DNA from: Schlesneria sphaerica
GTDB taxonomy: Bacteria; Planctomycetota; Planctomycetia; Planctomycetales; Planctomycetaceae
DNA length: 64,000 bases
Assembly: GCF_044336245.1 (NCBI RefSeq)
Contig: NZ_CP172346.1
Coordinates: 6,882,001-6,946,000 of the forward strand
Direction of reading: 5' to 3'
The number at the start of each line of letters is the position of its first letter. Positions within the stretch are counted from its first letter, which is position 1. This document shows, one piece after another, positions 46,460 through 55,246 of this stretch. A model generated the notes under the pieces. It was not told the DNA's origin, made no database searches, and saw nothing but the letters and a program-made list of their open reading frames with translations. Both the position numbers and the translations under genes were made by a program.

Positions 46460-49400
46460 ATGATCTGGCGATTCTGCGTGCGAAGTCATGTGCCGAGTCT
46501 TGTGCTGTGGTCGCTGCTGAGTACCTCGCTGCTCGCGCAGTCCGATCCGTCCACGGCAGCCAGTCCGTTTGGCCCTGCGAAAGTCTGGACGCTGCATCTG
46601 GAGTTGTCGGAGAAGGAGTACGCAGCGATGCAGCCCCCTCCTCCGGCCCAGTTTGGTGCCCCACCCCCCGCCGCGCAGGGGACACGTCCGAGTGATCGAA
46701 ACCTGTTCGGAACCGAGTTCCGCTGGGCCGAAGGGAACGTCACCGCTGAGGGAAAAACGTTTAAGAAGGTGGGGATTCGTTATGCGGGTGACATCACTTA
46801 TCTGGTGGCGGCGAATGGTCTGAAACGCCCGCTGAAGATTGAGTTCGATCGATTTGAGCAGCAGACGTTTGCCGGGCTGTCGTCGATTCAGTTGCATTCG
46901 ATGCCTCTTGATCCCTCGAAAGCCCGCGAAGCTCTGGCCTTCAATCTGTTTCGGGCACTGGGAGTTCCAGCGTCGAGAACGGCCTTTGCAGAAGTTACCC
47001 TCACGGTGCCCGGCCGGTACAACAGGGAATACCTTGGGCTGTACACCGTCATCGAAGAGATTGACGCGCGATTTTTGAGGGAACATTTCGGATCCGACAA
47101 GGGGTTGGTGATGAAGCCGTTCCGGATCCGGGGAATCGATGCTCCGGGTGAGAACTGGGAGGCCTATCAAGCCTTTTACCGTCCCCAGCGAGAGGCGACG
47201 CCGGAAGAACAACAGCGGGTGATTGCGTTTGCAAAACTGGTCAACACTGCCTCTGACGAGGAATTTCAGGTCCAGATTGGATCGTTCATCGATCTCGATC
47301 AGTTCCTGAAGTATGTCTCCGCGAACGCACTCACCTCGAACCTCGAAAGCTTTCTTGCCCTCGGGCACAACTATTCGCTGTACCTTGATCCCGCCTCGAA
47401 CCGGTTCCACTTCATCCCGGGTGATCTGGAGTTTTCTTTCGCGAATCTGCTGTTGTTTGGCACTCCTGACCAATTGATGGATGTCAGTCTGCAAAAGCCC
47501 TATCCGGGCGAGAACAAGCTGCCCGATCGACTGTTCCAGATTCCCGAGGTGACTGAGCGGTATCGCCAGCTGCTGGCAGATCAGGTTGCAACCATTTTTA
47601 CTCATGACCGGTTGATGAAGGAGATCGCCGAGATTGAACAGGCGACGGCGGGCGTCATCGAAAAAGAACAGGCCGCGACCGCCAGCCGTCCTGCACCCGT
47701 GGCTCCGTTCGGGCCCCCACCGGGAGCGGGTGGGCCTCAGCCCCCTGATCTCAAGACATTCGTGGACAAGCGGCTGGCGTCGATCTCGGAACAGTTATCA
47801 GGGAAACGAGTCGGCTATGTACCTCAGCCCTTTAGTTTTGGACCGCCCCAGTCGTCCCAGAATGCTCCCGCCATCAACGAGTCGACCTTCAAAGAAGTAG
47901 TCCACGTTCCGGCCAAGTTCGAGGCGACACTCTTCGCGGCCCCACCCAACGTCAGTTATCCCGTTGCGATTGCCTGCGAGCCGACCGGCGCGGTGTACGT
48001 GGCTGTTGACGAACAGGGTTCGCTGGGGCGGACTCCGGGTGGGGGGCGGATCCTGCGGTGTGTCGATCAGGATGACGACGGCAAAGTCGATGACGTGACA
48101 GTCTTTGCCAGGGTAGAGCATCCACGCGGTGTGACTTATCGCAATGGCAAGGTCTGGGTCATGCATCCGCCGGATCTGACGGTCTTTCAGGATCTGGATG
48201 GGGATGGGATCGCCGAGTCAAGCGAGTTGCTCGTCACAGGTCTCACGACGGATCAGATCACAGAACGAGGGGGCGACCACACGACGAACTGTGTTCGCAT
48301 GGGAATCGACGGGTGGCTTTACATCGGTGTCGGAGACTACGGAATCAAGGAAGCCCAGGGGAAAGATGGTCGGAAGATCGTCCTGCGGGGGGGCGGCGTC
48401 GTTCGGGTTCGGCCTGACGGGACGGAACTGGAAATCTACTGCCGTGGACTTCGTAACCCATTCGATCTGGCTATCGATCCTTTTCTGAATCTCTTCACGC
48501 GTGACAATACCAATGACGGCGCAGGCTGGGATACGCGTGTCAGTCTGCTGAAGCAGTCTGCTCTGTACGGGTACACCCAACTCTTTGCGAACTTCACTGA
48601 CGAGACCATGCCGACGCTGGGGACGTTCGGAAATAGTGGTGGCACGGGGGGATTGTTCATCCAGGATCCTCGCTGGCCTGAACCGTATCAGGATACTTTG
48701 CTGACTGGCGATTGGGGCCGCAGTGAAGTCTACCGGCACGCGCTCAAGGAAAATGGACCGACGTTTGACCTGGAGCAAGAAGTCTTCATCGAGATTCCCC
48801 GTGCGACAGGAATGGACATGGATGGAAATGGGCGACTGTACGTCGCCAGTTGGCGAGGGGGCGAAGCATCGGTTTTCGCTGGGCCGAACATCGGTTTCGT
48901 CGCCAGGGTGACGCCTCGAGATATGCAGGATGTCCCCTTCCCCGATTTGAACACGCTATCTGTCGATCAGTTGATCGAGGCTCTCGCTGCACCTCAGTCG
49001 GTCACTCGACTGCATGCGCAGGGTGAAATCCTGTCGCGTGGGAGAAATGCGGAGACGACGAAAGCCCTAATCGAGCTGGCATCGAGCGACAATGCCCGTC
49101 TGGAAGGACGCGTGGCAGCCGTCTGGACACTCAAGCAACTGGACGGGAATGCCTCGCATGTGGCACTCGGCAAACTGGCGGAGATCGCTCCACTGCGTGA
49201 GTCCGTGCTGCGGGCGTTAACGGATCGGTCCGGTGAGACGGCTGAACTGGATCCTCAACTTTTCGTGGACAGCCTGAATGATCCCTCGCCGCGCGTGCGG
49301 GCCCAGGCGGTGATCAGTCTTGGCAGGTTAAATTGTCCTGAGACGGCAGCCAGTCTCCTGCCGTTGACCATGCGATCGGACGGCTCAGTTATGCCGACAC

Positions 49401-50389
49401 AGCGGCCCTTGCAGAACCAGCCCGATCCCGGACGAGTGATCCCGCATCTGGCGGTACAGGCTCTTGTCCAACTGCAGGCCGTCGAAACCTGTCTGGAGGG
49501 TCTGGATGGACCGAGTTCGGTAGGTGCTCTGTGGGTGCTGCGGTCGATTCATCAGCCACGGGTAGTCGATGGTTTGATCCGGCGACTGGCGACGGCGAGG
49601 ACGGAGGAATTGCGGAACGGAATCCTCACGTCCCTGATCCGTCTCTACCACCGCGAAGCCGACTACGACGGTTCCTGGTGGGGAATTCGGCCGGATAATA
49701 GTGGCCCCTACTATGATCGAGTCGAGTGGGAGATGAGTTCCCGGATTGCGGGAGTCATTACCAACGCCGCGAAAGACAGTGATCCCGAAACAGTCTCGCT
49801 CCTAAAAAGGGAACTGCGGCGGCATGGTGTTGAAATTGCGGGAATCTCGAGCAATTCCGAATCGGTCGTGAATGAACCAGACCTGATTGTGGTTGTTCCC
49901 AAAGCGGATCCTGCGAACGGGAAGCAACTGGGAAACATGAGTGTCGATTCCGCCCTTGCACAGACGTTACTGGCGAGCGGGGACGCGCGTCGCGGGGAGG
50001 CTCTGTTCAAGACACAAGCCTGTGCGGCTTGCCACACGACGGCCGACGGTCAGACTCCGAAAGGCCCTCACCTGTTCGAAATTGGCAAACGTTACCAGCG
50101 TCCTGAACTGGCGGAATCGATCCTCAAACCGAGTGCCAAACTGGCTCAAGGGTATGAGAGTTACCAGTTCGTGACGGTCGACGGCCGGACCTTCGCAGGG
50201 TTTGTCGTCAGCGAACGGGCTGATGCGACGATCATTCGAGAGGCCGATGGTCGCAGGCGGGAACTAAAGAAAGGTGATGTCGAAGAGAGACTCCTGCTGA
50301 AGGTTTCGGCGATGCCCGAGGGGATCGTGGCGAATCTGACCGCCGAACAGTTTGCGGATTTGATTGAGTACTTATGCTCATTGAAATAA
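46460..50389 (+). CDS. Secreted CotH-like kinase / NHL dehydrogenase / HEAT / cytochrome c fusion
   Basis: The 1309-residue protein has a signal peptide and a CotH-like domain at about 40-460 (VWTLHLELSEKEYAAM; KRPLKIEFDRFE; TVIEEIDARFLREHF; HNYSLYLDP ... FIPGDLEFSFA). A planctomycete-type membrane-bound dehydrogenase propeller follows at about 475-830 (IACEPTGAVYVAVDEQGSLG; HTTNCVRMGIDGWLYIGVGD; CRGLRNPFDLAIDPF). Next come HEAT-like helices at about 850-1020 (LNDPSPRVRAQAVISLGRL). A C-terminal cytochrome c domain has the haem motif CAACH at about residue 1190 and ends in the usual FADLIEYLCSLK. CotH proteins phosphorylate proteins; joining that to a haem-bearing periplasmic dehydrogenase is unexpected. 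A proline-rich linker with PPP stretches (about 415-435) separates the two parts. AGGAGAGG precedes the ATG. Confidence 0.9.
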   Translation: MIWRFCVRSHVPSLVLWSLLSTSLLAQSDPSTAASPFGPAKVWTLHLELSEKEYAAMQPPPPAQFGAPPPAAQGTRPSDRNLFGTEFRWAEGNVTAEGKTFKKVGIRYAGDITYLVAANGLKRPLKIEFDRFEQQTFAGLSSIQLHSMPLDPSKAREALAFNLFRALGVPASRTAFAEVTLTVPGRYNREYLGLYTVIEEIDARFLREHFGSDKGLVMKPFRIRGIDAPGENWEAYQAFYRPQREATPEEQQRVIAFAKLVNTASDEEFQVQIGSFIDLDQFLKYVSANALTSNLESFLALGHNYSLYLDPASNRFHFIPGDLEFSFANLLLFGTPDQLMDVSLQKPYPGENKLPDRLFQIPEVTERYRQLLADQVATIFTHDRLMKEIAEIEQATAGVIEKEQAATASRPAPVAPFGPPPGAGGPQPPDLKTFVDKRLASISEQLSGKRVGYVPQPFSFGPPQSSQNAPAINESTFKEVVHVPAKFEATLFAAPPNVSYPVAIACEPTGAVYVAVDEQGSLGRTPGGGRILRCVDQDDDGKVDDVTVFARVEHPRGVTYRNGKVWVMHPPDLTVFQDLDGDGIAESSELLVTGLTTDQITERGGDHTTNCVRMGIDGWLYIGVGDYGIKEAQGKDGRKIVLRGGGVVRVRPDGTELEIYCRGLRNPFDLAIDPFLNLFTRDNTNDGAGWDTRVSLLKQSALYGYTQLFANFTDETMPTLGTFGNSGGTGGLFIQDPRWPEPYQDTLLTGDWGRSEVYRHALKENGPTFDLEQEVFIEIPRATGMDMDGNGRLYVASWRGGEASVFAGPNIGFVARVTPRDMQDVPFPDLNTLSVDQLIEALAAPQSVTRLHAQGEILSRGRNAETTKALIELASSDNARLEGRVAAVWTLKQLDGNASHVALGKLAEIAPLRESVLRALTDRSGETAELDPQLFVDSLNDPSPRVRAQAVISLGRLNCPETAASLLPLTMRSDGSVMPTQRPLQNQPDPGRVIPHLAVQALVQLQAVETCLEGLDGPSSVGALWVLRSIHQPRVVDGLIRRLATARTEELRNGILTSLIRLYHREADYDGSWWGIRPDNSGPYYDRVEWEMSSRIAGVITNAAKDSDPETVSLLKRELRRHGVEIAGISSNSESVVNEPDLIVVVPKADPANGKQLGNMSVDSALAQTLLASGDARRGEALFKTQACAACHTTADGQTPKGPHLFEIGKRYQRPELAESILKPSAKLAQGYESYQFVTVDGRTFAGFVVSERADATIIREADGRRRELKKGDVEERLLLKVSAMPEGIVANLTAEQFADLIEYLCSLK

Positions 50390-50479
50390 CAGGGTTCGAT
50401 TGTCGATTCCGCACTGTCAGGAGAGGTTTGTCGTCAAGGTCGCGAGCAAGCTGCGGGTTTCGCTGAAGGAGGTCGCTGG

Positions 50480-51619
50480 GTGAGTGAGTATCAGTACATT
50501 GGGTTTCTGGCCATCGACGGACCGGTTTCCGCTGAAGACCTGAGGTACATGCACAAGCAGTCTTCCAGAGCCGAAATCACGGAATGGTCCTTCAGCAACG
50601 AATATCACTTCGGAGATTTTCGAGGCGACGCGCTGGAGATGTTACGTCGTGGTTACGACATACATCTGCACTACGCTGATTTTGGCATTACTAAGCTGAT
50701 GATTCGTCTCCCTGCCGGACTACCGAACCGATCGATGACGAGAAAGTATCTGCTGGGACAAGGACTGAAGTTCGTCAAGGATCCGAGCGGTTTAGGAGGC
50801 ATTCTGGTCATTGATCCTTATTACGATGGGTGCGGCGAAAGCGATCTGATTGATCCGGAAGAAATGCTTAACTCTCTGAAACCACTTCGGGCAGAGTTGA
50901 TGGAGGGTGACTTGAGGCCGCTTTATCTGGCACATTTGGCCGTCGCTCAGGATTCCAGCCATCGACCAGACAAAACCCACGAAGCACCTGTCCCGGCTGG
51001 ATTAACATCGCTGACGCCAGCACAGCAGGCACTGGCCGATTTCTATGGTCTCAGTCAGGCTTTGATCGAGGCTGCTGCCATCGAGAGTCCTCCGTTGCCA
51101 GTTTCCAGTTGCGACGAGACATCAAGGCAAGAGGAAGACTGGATTCGTCAACTGCCGGAAAAGCTTAAAGTGACCTGGCTCCTTTCCGTTCTCAGGGGCG
51201 ACAGTGCCTCGGTCAGATCCGAGATGTTGGCACAATTCCGACGCAGTCAGGGGCGCGCACTTTGGCCGACAAACAATCCCCGTCGAACAATGCACCAACT
51301 GCAGGAACTTGAAGAGAAGGCTTTGAGACGGGCTGAAGAGCAAGCAGCGGCCGTTGCTGCGAGGATGCGTCAGCAGCGACTCGCCGAAATAGCTTCCGAT
51401 CCAGTAAAGGTTTTGCGTGAAATTGAACTCTGCGTAGCAGAAAAGACAAGTGATGCAAATCACCGGGCGGTAGTGTTACTCTGCGATCTCCGGGACGCAG
51501 TTGCATCGACTGATCAAGCGGGAATCGCCGAATCGCAGGCGTTAAAGCTCAAGAAGCAGTTTCCGACACGAAGGGCTCTGCTCAATGCACTGTCCAGAGC
51601 ACGATTATTTTCCAAGTAG
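50480..51619 (+). CDS. Conserved hypothetical protein (unknown function)
   Basis: This 379-residue protein begins with GTG and is supported by AAGGAGG six bases upstream. Residues 1-120 include SSRAEITEWSFSNEYHFGDFRG followed by a RRGYDIHLHYADFG segment; from memory, similar openings occur in an uncharacterised family in actinobacteria and other phyla, where the gene may sit beside a SWIM zinc-finger gene. No SWIM gene is present here. The C-terminal third is charged and helical with a likely coiled coil at about 270-300 (ELEEKALRRAEEQAAAVAAR). There is no signal peptide or membrane helix, so it is probably cytoplasmic. It lies 90 bp after the CotH fusion, but a joint role is not evident. Confidence 0.7.
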   Translation: MSEYQYIGFLAIDGPVSAEDLRYMHKQSSRAEITEWSFSNEYHFGDFRGDALEMLRRGYDIHLHYADFGITKLMIRLPAGLPNRSMTRKYLLGQGLKFVKDPSGLGGILVIDPYYDGCGESDLIDPEEMLNSLKPLRAELMEGDLRPLYLAHLAVAQDSSHRPDKTHEAPVPAGLTSLTPAQQALADFYGLSQALIEAAAIESPPLPVSSCDETSRQEEDWIRQLPEKLKVTWLLSVLRGDSASVRSEMLAQFRRSQGRALWPTNNPRRTMHQLQELEEKALRRAEEQAAAVAARMRQQRLAEIASDPVKVLREIELCVAEKTSDANHRAVVLLCDLRDAVASTDQAGIAESQALKLKKQFPTRRALLNALSRARLFSK

Positions 51620-52023
51620 CATTGTCATCGAGACAGCGACGGTGAGGTAGCAATATCAAGGTACGAATGCTCGAGAATTGCAGCGGTTGACTGCTGTCTC
51701 ACGGTCAAAGCACCGTAATCCTGAATTACCCCATGACTGGATGAGATACGACTTTGACGCCCGTCCTTTTGATGATCCTTTTCCATCCTGATGCGGTGAC
51801 CGAAGCCGGAACATTCCTCCGGGACGACGCGGTGGTTCAATTGGACGTCTCTTCCGTCTTCAATGATTTTGATTTAGAACACCGGAATGGACCACGCTCA
51901 TAGCGTTGTGGGGGGCCTGTTCCACCTGCGTCCCCTCCCATGGACCAGGTTTGAAACAGGGACGGCTGGGTGCCTGGTGGACGGACAGACGAAGGCGAGC
52001 GGGATCGTGAGGAGCGACCAGGG
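51620..52023. other. 404-bp intergenic region, nothing recognised
   Basis: I see no gene with a ribosome-binding site, no terminator with a T-run and no clear repeat. It separates the unknown protein from the YgjP-like metallopeptidase gene. Confidence 0.4.
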
Positions 52024-52737
52024 ATGACGGAGCCTCATTTCGAATATCGGATTCGCGAAAGCGTCCGAGCGAAGTATATGAGCCTGCGCGTTTCGGTAGA
52101 CCGGGGGTTGGAAGTGGTCGTTCCGCGCGGCTTCGATCGGAAGCTGATCCCCGGCTTTTTGCGGGATAAGCATGAATGGGTTCGAACGGCCCTGTCCAAG
52201 GTCGATCAGGCTCGCCAGCGCCGCATCAAACCGACCGAGACTTTGCCACAGATGCTTTCATTCGCCGCCTGCGGTCGCTCGTGGATTGTCCAGTATCATC
52301 CCCGTCGGTCAGACACAATTACCCTGTTTGATGATGGCCAGGGAGGCCTGCGGGTGGTGGGGGCCATCGACAACATTCCCGCCTGCCACTCGGTCCTGCA
52401 GCAATGGACCCGGCGCCAGGCATTCAACGTACTTAATCCCCTGCTCCGCCAGTTGAGCAAAGAGACGGGGATTGCGTACGTCAAAACGGTGATTCGGTGC
52501 CAGAAGAGCCGCTGGGGAAGTTGCTCGAGCACCGGAACCATCAGCCTGAATCAGAAACTGTTGTTCGTCGCCCCGGATCTGGTCCGATACGTCCTGATCC
52601 ACGAACTGTGCCACATGCGCGAGATGAACCATTCACGGAACTTCTGGAGCCTTGTCGGTCAGTTCTATCCCGACTATCGACGGGCCCGGCAGCGACTGAA
52701 GGAAGCTTGGTACCAGATGCCGGCCTGGGCCGGTTGA
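52024..52737 (+). CDS. YgjP/SprT-like M48-type metallopeptidase
   Basis: The 237-residue protein (from MTEPHFEYRIRESVRAKYMS) has the two-part layout of the YgjP (DUF45) family. The N-terminal beta region contains LEVVVPRGFDRKLIPGF. The C-terminal zinc protease core has CQKSRWGSCSSTGTISLNQK at about 158-177, followed by LIHELCHMREMNHSRNFW, in which HELCH and the later His are the expected metal ligands. These proteins are thought to be cytosolic proteases of the WLM/SprT type; the substrate is unknown. I chose the inner ATG because the family begins there and a GGAG lies just upstream. It is convergent with the next gene, with only three bases between the stops. Confidence 0.85.
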   Translation: MTEPHFEYRIRESVRAKYMSLRVSVDRGLEVVVPRGFDRKLIPGFLRDKHEWVRTALSKVDQARQRRIKPTETLPQMLSFAACGRSWIVQYHPRRSDTITLFDDGQGGLRVVGAIDNIPACHSVLQQWTRRQAFNVLNPLLRQLSKETGIAYVKTVIRCQKSRWGSCSSTGTISLNQKLLFVAPDLVRYVLIHELCHMREMNHSRNFWSLVGQFYPDYRRARQRLKEAWYQMPAWAG

Positions 52738-52740
52738 CTC

Positions 52741-53202
52741 TCAGGCACCGGGATGCGGGAACTGTTTCTGCAAGGCTTCCCGGCGATGTTCAAAACCATC
52801 TTCGAGTGCTTCGAGAATACTGTCTGCGGTGACCAGGAAGCCCAGGACGCCGCCGGGAGGTTCGAACTCGATCCGGTTGATCAATGTGACTTTATCCGAA
52901 GAGGAGTGCGGTTCGACGATGTAGTCATGCAGCCACAGCTTCAGCGGACCTTCGACCATCTTCTCACGGAATTGAGTGGGTGTGTTGAGCTCGACGATTT
53001 CGTACGTCAGCTCCTGAACCATCCCGTAGACCTGTGCCTTGACCTTCAGACGACTACCCAGCTCGATAATGGGAGGTGGCGTTACAAACACGAACTGCAT
53101 CTGGGGAGGTGCGATCGCCTGCAAATTGGCTGGACGGATCAGAAAATCAAACACCTGGTCAAGAGACCCGTGCAGGTCTGTTCGACTCTCAAAAATCGGC
53201 AT
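52741..53202 (-). CDS. SRPBCC-family ligand-binding protein
   Basis: The 153-residue protein starts MPIFESRTDLHGSLDQVFDF and continues as a START/SRPBCC fold: the strand-helix opening (VFDFLIRPANLQAIAPPQM), central strands (KVKAQVYGMVQELTYEIVEL; LINRIEFEPPGG) and a long C-terminal helix (LEDGFEHRREALQKQF). Such proteins bind hydrophobic ligands or act as cyclases; the closest style I recall is the cell-division-inhibitor-like or CoxG-like single-domain group. No neighbour points to a substrate. An in-frame ATG seven codons upstream is possible. Confidence 0.8.
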   Translation of the reverse strand: MPIFESRTDLHGSLDQVFDFLIRPANLQAIAPPQMQFVFVTPPPIIELGSRLKVKAQVYGMVQELTYEIVELNTPTQFREKMVEGPLKLWLHDYIVEPHSSSDKVTLINRIEFEPPGGVLGFLVTADSILEALEDGFEHRREALQKQFPHPGA

Positions 53203-53379
53203 TCGGAGCATCCTTTGCGGCAATCATTTTCAACGGAACAAGCCGTATCTTAGCCGGAATAGCACTGCTGGTGGAGAGTACCCGCAGCCGAGAGAGCGGA
53301 AAAATCTTGATCTGATCGAGCCAGACCAGAGATCTGGAGGGGACTGATCATTGCATGGCCGAGTGAATGACGGGGCAAA

Positions 53380-54078
53380 TCACTCAAGAAACGAGGGGTG
53401 ATCGCTTTCAAACCCCATTTCCAAGAGTGCTTTGCGGTACTCCTCAGGAGAATTCAGGTTTGCGAGCGTAGTGAGGTGGGGATCGACGGTACGCAACTCA
53501 TCCGTGGGGACTCTCACGGTTGAGACCTGATCGAACAGGGAACGCAGGCTGAATCGATTTCCCGCAAGTTGCGTTTCCACCCGTTCCAGAACGGAAGTCC
53601 TGTAGACTGCCGTAAGGGGGTGTTCATAAGCCCCGTCGAAGGGAACGGCAATGTCTGCCTCGCCAAGTCGATGGAACAATAATTCCACAACGCCTGGAAC
53701 GAGTCGGGGAGAGTCGCAGCTGGAAAGGAAGACGGCGTCCACCTGTGACTGCAGCAGACGCAACCCCGCCGCAAATCCTTCGAGCGGGCCACGACCGGAG
53801 TACTGATCTCGGGCCAGACGGACTTCTGGTGGAAGGTTGGGAAGGTGTTGTCCGGCTGCGGACACTACCACAATCCGGGAGGAGTCAAGAACGGAACTCA
53901 GCAGGCGGACGACGCGCTGCAGCATCGTTTCCGGTCCAAACGGCAGCGATGCCTTGTCGTGACCCATTCGGGTCGATTCGCCACCGCACAAGATAATCGC
54001 CCCTTTGTCCACGGATCGGCCCTTTTTATCAACTGGCGTTGTTTGTTGCGTTGCGGCTCGCCCGGGGTCTGGCGACAT
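53380..54078 (-). CDS. mobA: Molybdenum cofactor guanylyltransferase MobA
   Basis: The 232-residue protein contains the nucleotidyltransferase signature AIILCGGESTRMGHDKASLP (about residues 27-46), where the GG and RMG bind GTP and the Lys contacts phosphate. RDQYSGRGPLEGFAAGL follows at about 92-108, then the metal-binding Asp in FLSSCDSPRLV. MobA attaches GMP to molybdopterin, making the MGD cofactor used by NasA/NapA-type enzymes, so it can serve the nitrate reductase encoded 10 kb upstream. No other moa/mob gene is in the window. It is divergent from the fhcC gene with 112 bp between starts; FhcB-type formylmethanofuran dehydrogenases also use this cofactor. Confidence 0.92.
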   Translation of the reverse strand: MSPDPGRAATQQTTPVDKKGRSVDKGAIILCGGESTRMGHDKASLPFGPETMLQRVVRLLSSVLDSSRIVVVSAAGQHLPNLPPEVRLARDQYSGRGPLEGFAAGLRLLQSQVDAVFLSSCDSPRLVPGVVELLFHRLGEADIAVPFDGAYEHPLTAVYRTSVLERVETQLAGNRFSLRSLFDQVSTVRVPTDELRTVDPHLTTLANLNSPEEYRKALLEMGFESDHPSFLE

Positions 54079-54190
54079 TGTACGTTTGCGAAGCCACGGA
54101 TAGTTTGGGTGATCGCACCGCGATTGTCAGCTGACTTTCGACAGGTAAATGGTTCTCACACGATCGATTTCGGAAGAGGAACAGGACTTC

Positions 54191-55018
54191 ATGGCACTGA
54201 CGATGACTTACCGGGCGCAGACGCCAGTGCCGGTGGAAGTGGAAGGTTTCACTCCCGATTGGACTCGTGACAAAACTCTGGCCGAGATCGAGCAGTTCTC
54301 GATCTTTCACGGGAATCAGAAGCTGCCGATCGCGGAGATGTTTTCCGTCGCTGGCGATCCCGGTGATGGGACCATTGTCTGGCAGGGAGATCTGGCAGGC
54401 GTTCACTGGATCGGGGCTCATATGACTTCGGGCTCGATCCGCGTTCACGGGAACGTCGGCCGGCACCTGGGAAGTGAGATGCGGGGTGGGGAAATCACGG
54501 TCGAAGGAAACGCAGGTGGCTGGGTGGGGATGCAGATGCATCGCGGTCTGATCCGTATTAAAGGTGACGCCGGTCACCTTGTCGGTGCCGCGTATCGTGG
54601 TTCGCTCAAAGGGATGACGGGAGGGACGATTCTCGTCGAGGGAAACGCTGGAGACGAAGTCGGTCTGGGGATGCGGCGAGGGCTGATTGCAGTTGCCGGA
54701 TCTGTCGGAGACATGCTGGCGGCCAGTTTAATCGCCGGCTCGGTGCTGGTCTTCGGCGATTGCGGTCAGAGACCGGGGGCAGGAATGCGACGGGGGACCA
54801 TTGGGATTTTCGGCAAGAATCCGCCTCCACTACTTCCCAGTTTCCGCTACGCGGCCCGGTACCAGCCTCAGATGGTTCCCTTATTACTTCGCCTGTTGCG
54901 ATCGTATGGCTTCCCTGTCAGAGAAGAGCTGATGTCGTCCGATTACGACCTGTTCCATGGCGATCTGCTGTCGGTGGGACGGGGGGAAATCCTGATCCCG
55001 GCAGGGTCAGCAGCGTAG
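54191..55018 (+). CDS. fhcC: Formylmethanofuran dehydrogenase subunit C (FhcC/FwdC)
   Basis: The 275-residue protein (from MALTMTYRAQTPVPVEVEGF) is a right-handed beta-helix built of repeated glycine-rich turns: GSIRVHGNVGRHLGSEMRGG, EITVEGNAGGWVGMQMHRG, LIRIKGDAGHLVGAAYRG, TILVEGNAGDEVGLGMRRG. This is the GXGXG fold shared with the glutamate synthase C domain and FwdC. In methylotrophs and planctomycetes the Fhc complex works in tetrahydromethanopterin-linked C1 oxidation, releasing formate. The partners fhcA, fhcB and fhcD are not within this window. The ATG at 54191 fits the family start, although an ATG lies 14 codons upstream. It is divergent from mobA. Confidence 0.92.
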   Translation: MALTMTYRAQTPVPVEVEGFTPDWTRDKTLAEIEQFSIFHGNQKLPIAEMFSVAGDPGDGTIVWQGDLAGVHWIGAHMTSGSIRVHGNVGRHLGSEMRGGEITVEGNAGGWVGMQMHRGLIRIKGDAGHLVGAAYRGSLKGMTGGTILVEGNAGDEVGLGMRRGLIAVAGSVGDMLAASLIAGSVLVFGDCGQRPGAGMRRGTIGIFGKNPPPLLPSFRYAARYQPQMVPLLLRLLRSYGFPVREELMSSDYDLFHGDLLSVGRGEILIPAGSAA

Positions 55019-55246
55019 CCGAAACTCCTTGCGAGTTGGTTCGCGGTGTCTGCCGGGGGGAATCACCGGGCTGACTTAACTGCAATTTGCCTGATTGACC
55101 GGAATGCGAACAGACGGGTTGGTTTCAAAAACGGGCGCATTCCGAGGGAAGTCGGTGTACCTGCTTTTGTTCTGGGATCAGGTGACATAAAACTGCAATC
55201 CGGGACGGGCCGAGTTGTCGACTGAAATGTGAATACGAGGAATTGG

